Assembly: GCA_040389165.1 (NCBI GenBank)
Contig: JAZKAK010000048.1
Coordinates: 9,757-73,756 of the forward strand
Source: CAIOTO01 sp040389165
GTDB taxonomy: Bacteria; Pseudomonadota; Alphaproteobacteria; Paracaedibacterales; CAIOTO01
Length of the DNA stretch: 64,000 bases
Direction: 5' to 3'
Below, piece after piece: positions 60,927 to 64,000 of the stretch. The position numbers and the translations under genes were made by a program. Positions within the stretch are counted from its first letter, which is position 1, and every line of letters starts with the position of its first letter. The notes beneath the pieces are model-generated. The model saw only the letters and a program-made list of their open reading frames with translations. It ran no database searches and had not been told where the DNA came from.

Positions 60927-62083
60927 AACATAACCTCAACACGAACGCTACCTTTTCCCTTTATATCCATTGGCCGTTTTGTGAATCAAAATGTCCTTAC
61001 TGTGATTTCAATAGTCACGTTCTTCGTACCATTACCGAAGATATGTGGATCGATGCGATTATTCGTGAAATGACCCGAACGCGTGATTTGATGGAACCGC
61101 GCACCTTGTGTAGTGTGTTTTTTGGAGGTGGCACGCCGTCCCTCATGTCACCAGAGGCCGTAGGGGCGGTTATTAATGCTGCAACGACGCTTTGGCAGAC
61201 GACCTCAAATCTTGAAATATCAATGGAAGCGAATCCTGGTTCGGTTGAAGCCGCACGCTTTGCCGGTTACCGCGTGGCGGGAGTGAATCGCTTATCGCTT
61301 GGGATTCAGGCATTAAATGACGCTGATTTAAAAGCGCTTGGGCGAAAGCATAGCGCAGCTGAAGCGTTAAAAGCGCTTGAGATTGCGCAGAATACGTTTG
61401 ATCGAGTGTCATTTGACTTGATTTATGCGCGCATGAATCAAACACAAGACGCATGGCAGGCAGAGCTTGCAACAGCGTTAACATTTGGAACAGAGCATTT
61501 ATCACTGTATCAGTTAACGATTGAACCTGGGACGGCATTTGCACCATTGCATAAACGTGGAGAGCTTGTCATTCCAGAAGAAAATGAGGCATATCATTTG
61601 TTTCAGATGACGCAAGAGATGACAGAGGCAGCCGGTTTGCCAGGATACGAAGTATCGAATCATGCACGTTTAGGCGCGGAATGCCAACACAACCTGACCT
61701 ATTGGAATTATGGCGATTATGTGGGAGTAGGGCCCGGTGCGCATGGACGTATTCACCTTGCAAATGGTGACCGGGTCGCAACGCAGCAGATCAAGGCGCC
61801 AGAATTGTGGGCAAGGGGAGTTCTTGATAAAGGGACGGGCGATCAATCGGTCACACGTTTAACGCACGACGAGCAATTCAAAGAACGCTTGTTGATGGGA
61901 CTGCGTCTTACGACCGGCATTGAAGTCTCTTCGTTAGAACGTGAATTTACATCAGCTGAGCATGTGCGGCTTGCAGCACTACGCACAGAAGGCCTGCTGT
62001 TGCCAGGTGAAACGCAGTTGCAGTTAACGGCAAAAGGAACGTTGGTTCAAAACGCTGTGCTGCGCTATATTCTGGGCGATTGA
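60923..62083 (+). CDS. hemW: HemW-like radical SAM protein
   Basis: A 386-residue radical-SAM protein. The cluster cysteines are C20-x3-C24-x2-C27 (CESKCPYCDF), followed by VFFGGGTPSLM. HemW binds heme and chaperones its insertion; older annotation calls it oxygen-independent coproporphyrinogen oxidase. Two later motifs (GIQALNDADLKALGRKHSA and GPGAHGR) are typical of the HemW branch. It overlaps the MotB-like gene by 4 nt. Confidence 0.94.
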   Translation: MKHNLNTNATFSLYIHWPFCESKCPYCDFNSHVLRTITEDMWIDAIIREMTRTRDLMEPRTLCSVFFGGGTPSLMSPEAVGAVINAATTLWQTTSNLEISMEANPGSVEAARFAGYRVAGVNRLSLGIQALNDADLKALGRKHSAAEALKALEIAQNTFDRVSFDLIYARMNQTQDAWQAELATALTFGTEHLSLYQLTIEPGTAFAPLHKRGELVIPEENEAYHLFQMTQEMTEAAGLPGYEVSNHARLGAECQHNLTYWNYGDYVGVGPGAHGRIHLANGDRVATQQIKAPELWARGVLDKGTGDQSVTRLTHDEQFKERLLMGLRLTTGIEVSSLEREFTSAEHVRLAALRTEGLLLPGETQLQLTAKGTLVQNAVLRYILGD

Positions 62084-62258
62084 TAGCGTAAAAATGCCGT
62101 GCCTTCTTTATGAAAGCGCAGCACTGTTATGATGTGAAGATTGCTTATTAAAGCGCTGTATAAGGTTAAATTTATTTTTCTTCTTTCTTATCGCCGCCTG
62201 CTGCCGTGACAACCGTGACTGACATTGCTGAAGAATTGTCTCCTAAAGTCAATGGTGC

Positions 62259-63830
62259 TCAGCTATCGCCTTCTGCTGCTGCGGAAAGTTTAATGCTTTC
62301 CACTGAGGGAATAAAAAGAATACGTCCATCACGTACAGCGTCTTCTAAAGCCAATGTTGGCTCTAACATTGCGTTTATAAATGACGTATATAAATCATGG
62401 ACTTCTTGATCCGTTGCGCCCAAACAACTTTGCGGCGTAAATAGAGTAGAAATGTCTGTTGGGTTCGGAAGATAGGATGCTCCTGTGATACTATTACGCA
62501 GTCTGCGCACGTCTGTTACATTTACAATTTTTCCGAGAGCTGTTGTCACAAGAACGCGTGTTGCCGTGACTGCTTTTCCCCATGAACTCGATGTTTCGTC
62601 TACATCTTTGTTAATTCTTTTGAACGAGTATAAGCCATGCAGTAGCGTCTCTGCTTGTAGAATCGTTTTCTTTAGGTAGTTAATATTCTTCAATGATTGA
62701 CTGTTTGCTTCATTTGTCCATCTAATAATGCCAGTACTTTGAAGCAGTGTTATTGGCGTTGCCTCTATTATTTTTTCTCTGTCTTCAATGTTATTGCGTG
62801 CTGTCATGATAAATGTTCGTGTAGTTGAAAAGTGTTTTAACATTTCCGTTAGACGTCTTTGAATATTCTTTTTTTCTTGTTTTTGTTGAGTTATTGCTGA
62901 ATTTACAGCGAGCTTAATGTCAGCTGTGGCACCACTTTTCGTACCTTCATAAGCCGAAATACTCGCATTCGTAGTATCAATTAAATCTCTGAAGGACGTA
63001 TACATATTTCTTAGGCGCTCAGTGGTTGGGGCGTTATCTTCAGTAGTTGTTGTGCTCAAAAAATTATCCATTAATTCTGCATAAATGGCATTGAAATCTG
63101 GATGCGGAGCTGCGCTATGTGTCGCGACCCTAAGTAATTTACTGCCTTCTGTAAATGCTTCTTTAGATGCAGAAAATTGTTCAAAGAGAGAGGTTCCGCT
63201 TTTTTCACCACTAACAAGGCTGCATGCAGCTTGTGCTATGCTTCTTGAAATAGTGCTGATTTCAATGCCAGCTGTGAGTGAATCGGTTGGTTTTTCGGCC
63301 CCTTCAGTCAAAAGAAATGCTATTCCTTTGAAAATATCCAACATTCCGTCAGGCGCTGTTTCCCCAAAGAAATTTGTTGATAATACCGTCGCTTTTAGTG
63401 AGACTGTTTGCAGTGTTTGCTCGTCCATTTCTGGTAGTGCGAATTTTGGTGTGGATATAACCTTTGCATCGAGAGGTGAGGCATCGAGGGAAGCAGATGA
63501 AACTGCGGACGTTGTTTGCATAAAAGCTAACGCCGACGCAGCGGCTGCATGCTCAGTTGATAAGGCACGTAGTACATTTCCGACGGTTAAGATATCTCCT
63601 GTTAGTATTCTAGTAGGTGATACAACAGGTTCAGGAGTGACAATTGCAGTGCCCGTACTGGCGTCCTTCTTTTTACCTCTACTTTTTTTTTGTTCTTCTT
63701 CTGCAGACCGAACCGTAGTGCCGTTTTTTTCTCCGTCGACTTCACCAGCTAAGTTCATAGCCACAAGGGGGAATTGCATCATTAATAAGGCCGAGCCCAT
63801 AAGCAGTGTTTGTTTAAAAGAAATACGCAT
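62259..63830 (-). CDS. Large exported protein of unknown function with possible in-frame stop
   Basis: A 523-residue protein from ATG 63830, which has an AGAAGG ribosome site; the frame reaches upstream to 63908. A signal peptide (LLMGSALLMMQFPLVA) is followed by a Lys/Glu-rich stretch (EEEQKKSRGKKKDAST) and a long helical, Ala/Ser/Thr-rich region. No domain is recognised. After the TGA stop at 62259-62261 the same frame stays open for 28 more codons, ending in a charged tail (GGDKKEEK). This may be a recent nonsense truncation. It is convergent with hemW. Confidence 0.72.
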   Translation of the reverse strand: MRISFKQTLLMGSALLMMQFPLVAMNLAGEVDGEKNGTTVRSAEEEQKKSRGKKKDASTGTAIVTPEPVVSPTRILTGDILTVGNVLRALSTEHAAAASALAFMQTTSAVSSASLDASPLDAKVISTPKFALPEMDEQTLQTVSLKATVLSTNFFGETAPDGMLDIFKGIAFLLTEGAEKPTDSLTAGIEISTISRSIAQAACSLVSGEKSGTSLFEQFSASKEAFTEGSKLLRVATHSAAPHPDFNAIYAELMDNFLSTTTTEDNAPTTERLRNMYTSFRDLIDTTNASISAYEGTKSGATADIKLAVNSAITQQKQEKKNIQRRLTEMLKHFSTTRTFIMTARNNIEDREKIIEATPITLLQSTGIIRWTNEANSQSLKNINYLKKTILQAETLLHGLYSFKRINKDVDETSSSWGKAVTATRVLVTTALGKIVNVTDVRRLRNSITGASYLPNPTDISTLFTPQSCLGATDQEVHDLYTSFINAMLEPTLALEDAVRDGRILFIPSVESIKLSAAAEGDS

Positions 63831-63942
63831 CGTTCGGAACCTTCTATTTTGAATAAAAATTAATTTAATATAGATGAAATTGTATCTTGAATTAAATAAA
63901 ATTGTCAAAACTTTTTTGAATAAATCAACAATTCATGTTTAT

Positions 63943-64000
63943 TTAGTAACTACCAACGTCCCCTAAGCGGACGATTGGTAATTTGGCAATAAGTCCTGAA
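63943..64000 (-). CDS. Possible C-terminus of a minus-strand gene cut by the window edge
   Basis: On the minus strand the last 58 bp read SGLIAKLPIVRLGDVGSY followed by a TAA (63943-63945). The frame is open to the window edge. The residue pattern is protein-like, but 18 codons are too few for confidence. Confidence 0.3.
   Translation of the reverse strand, partial: SGLIAKLPIVRLGDVGSY

Noticed and set aside
62172..62261. UGA reassigned to a sense codon.
   Set aside because: TGA is used as a normal stop in several well-supported genes here (for example surE and ygfZ at ATGA overlaps), so only a local event is considered.

Overview
The window looks like part of the main chromosome of an alphaproteobacterium with a moderate-to-low GC content. 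Support comes from a GapR (DUF2312) nucleoid protein, MidA/NDUFAF7, YgfZ, tatC-serS and rpmF-plsX-fabH, all of which read as ordinary alphaproteobacterial housekeeping genes. Many predicted exported proteins of unknown function, two autotransporter-like proteins and numerous small palindromic mobile elements suggest a host-associated lineage of Holosporales or Paracaedibacter type. That assignment is inference from gene style, not from a search.

Layout. 1-4.9 kb: a large exported protein cut by the window edge, leucyl aminopeptidase and an exported serine beta-lactamase-like hydrolase. 5.0-13.8 kb: a small exported protein, midA, a polar amino-acid ABC transporter whose three genes overlap by 8 nt, lnt, serS, tatC and an exported GT90 glycosyltransferase. 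13.9-21.9 kb: tRNA-Leu(CAG), ribonuclease D, two tandem exported relatives of isonitrile synthases (DIT1/PvcA), gapR, a lone pseudopilin and an autotransporter. 22-31.3 kb: mutS, glmS, a membrane-anchored glycosyltransferase, map, rpsD and two Cys-rich exported proteins, one a 55-residue peptide, with mobile repeats in almost every gap. 31.9-38.9 kb: a beta-helix passenger without a barrel, fabH-plsX-rpmF, surE-nlpD and an RRM protein. 39-48.5 kb: recJ, a probable replication origin with clustered DnaA boxes, tRNA-Val(GAC), mltG-hemH-kdsD and three exported unknowns. 48.5-64 kb: dnaE with a duplicated tail 1 kb away, an HTH-receiver response regulator near a soluble PAS histidine kinase, tRNA-Glu(CTC), ArnD and ArnA-dehydrogenase homologues, ygfZ-HAD-MotB/OmpA-hemW and a large exported protein.

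How the genes fit together. Much of the window serves the envelope: Lnt, TatC, MltG, NlpD, GlmS, KdsD, ArnD/ArnA, FabH and PlsX act in lipoprotein, peptidoglycan, LPS and fatty-acid pathways, while HemH and HemW belong to heme synthesis.

The strongest unexpected signals are: (1) a candidate oriC at 41.8-42.0 kb; (2) at least two families of short non-autonomous elements with terminal inverted repeats and 8-9 bp target duplications, whose ends and hairpin cores are combined in a modular way, one sitting 2 bp from a start codon; (3) a pair of exported isonitrile-synthase-like proteins preceded by a possible Trp/Tyr-containing leader peptide; (4) a second, diverged in-frame copy of the dnaE tail flanking a lipoprotein gene; (5) a 55-aa cysteine-rich exported peptide between two mobile elements.
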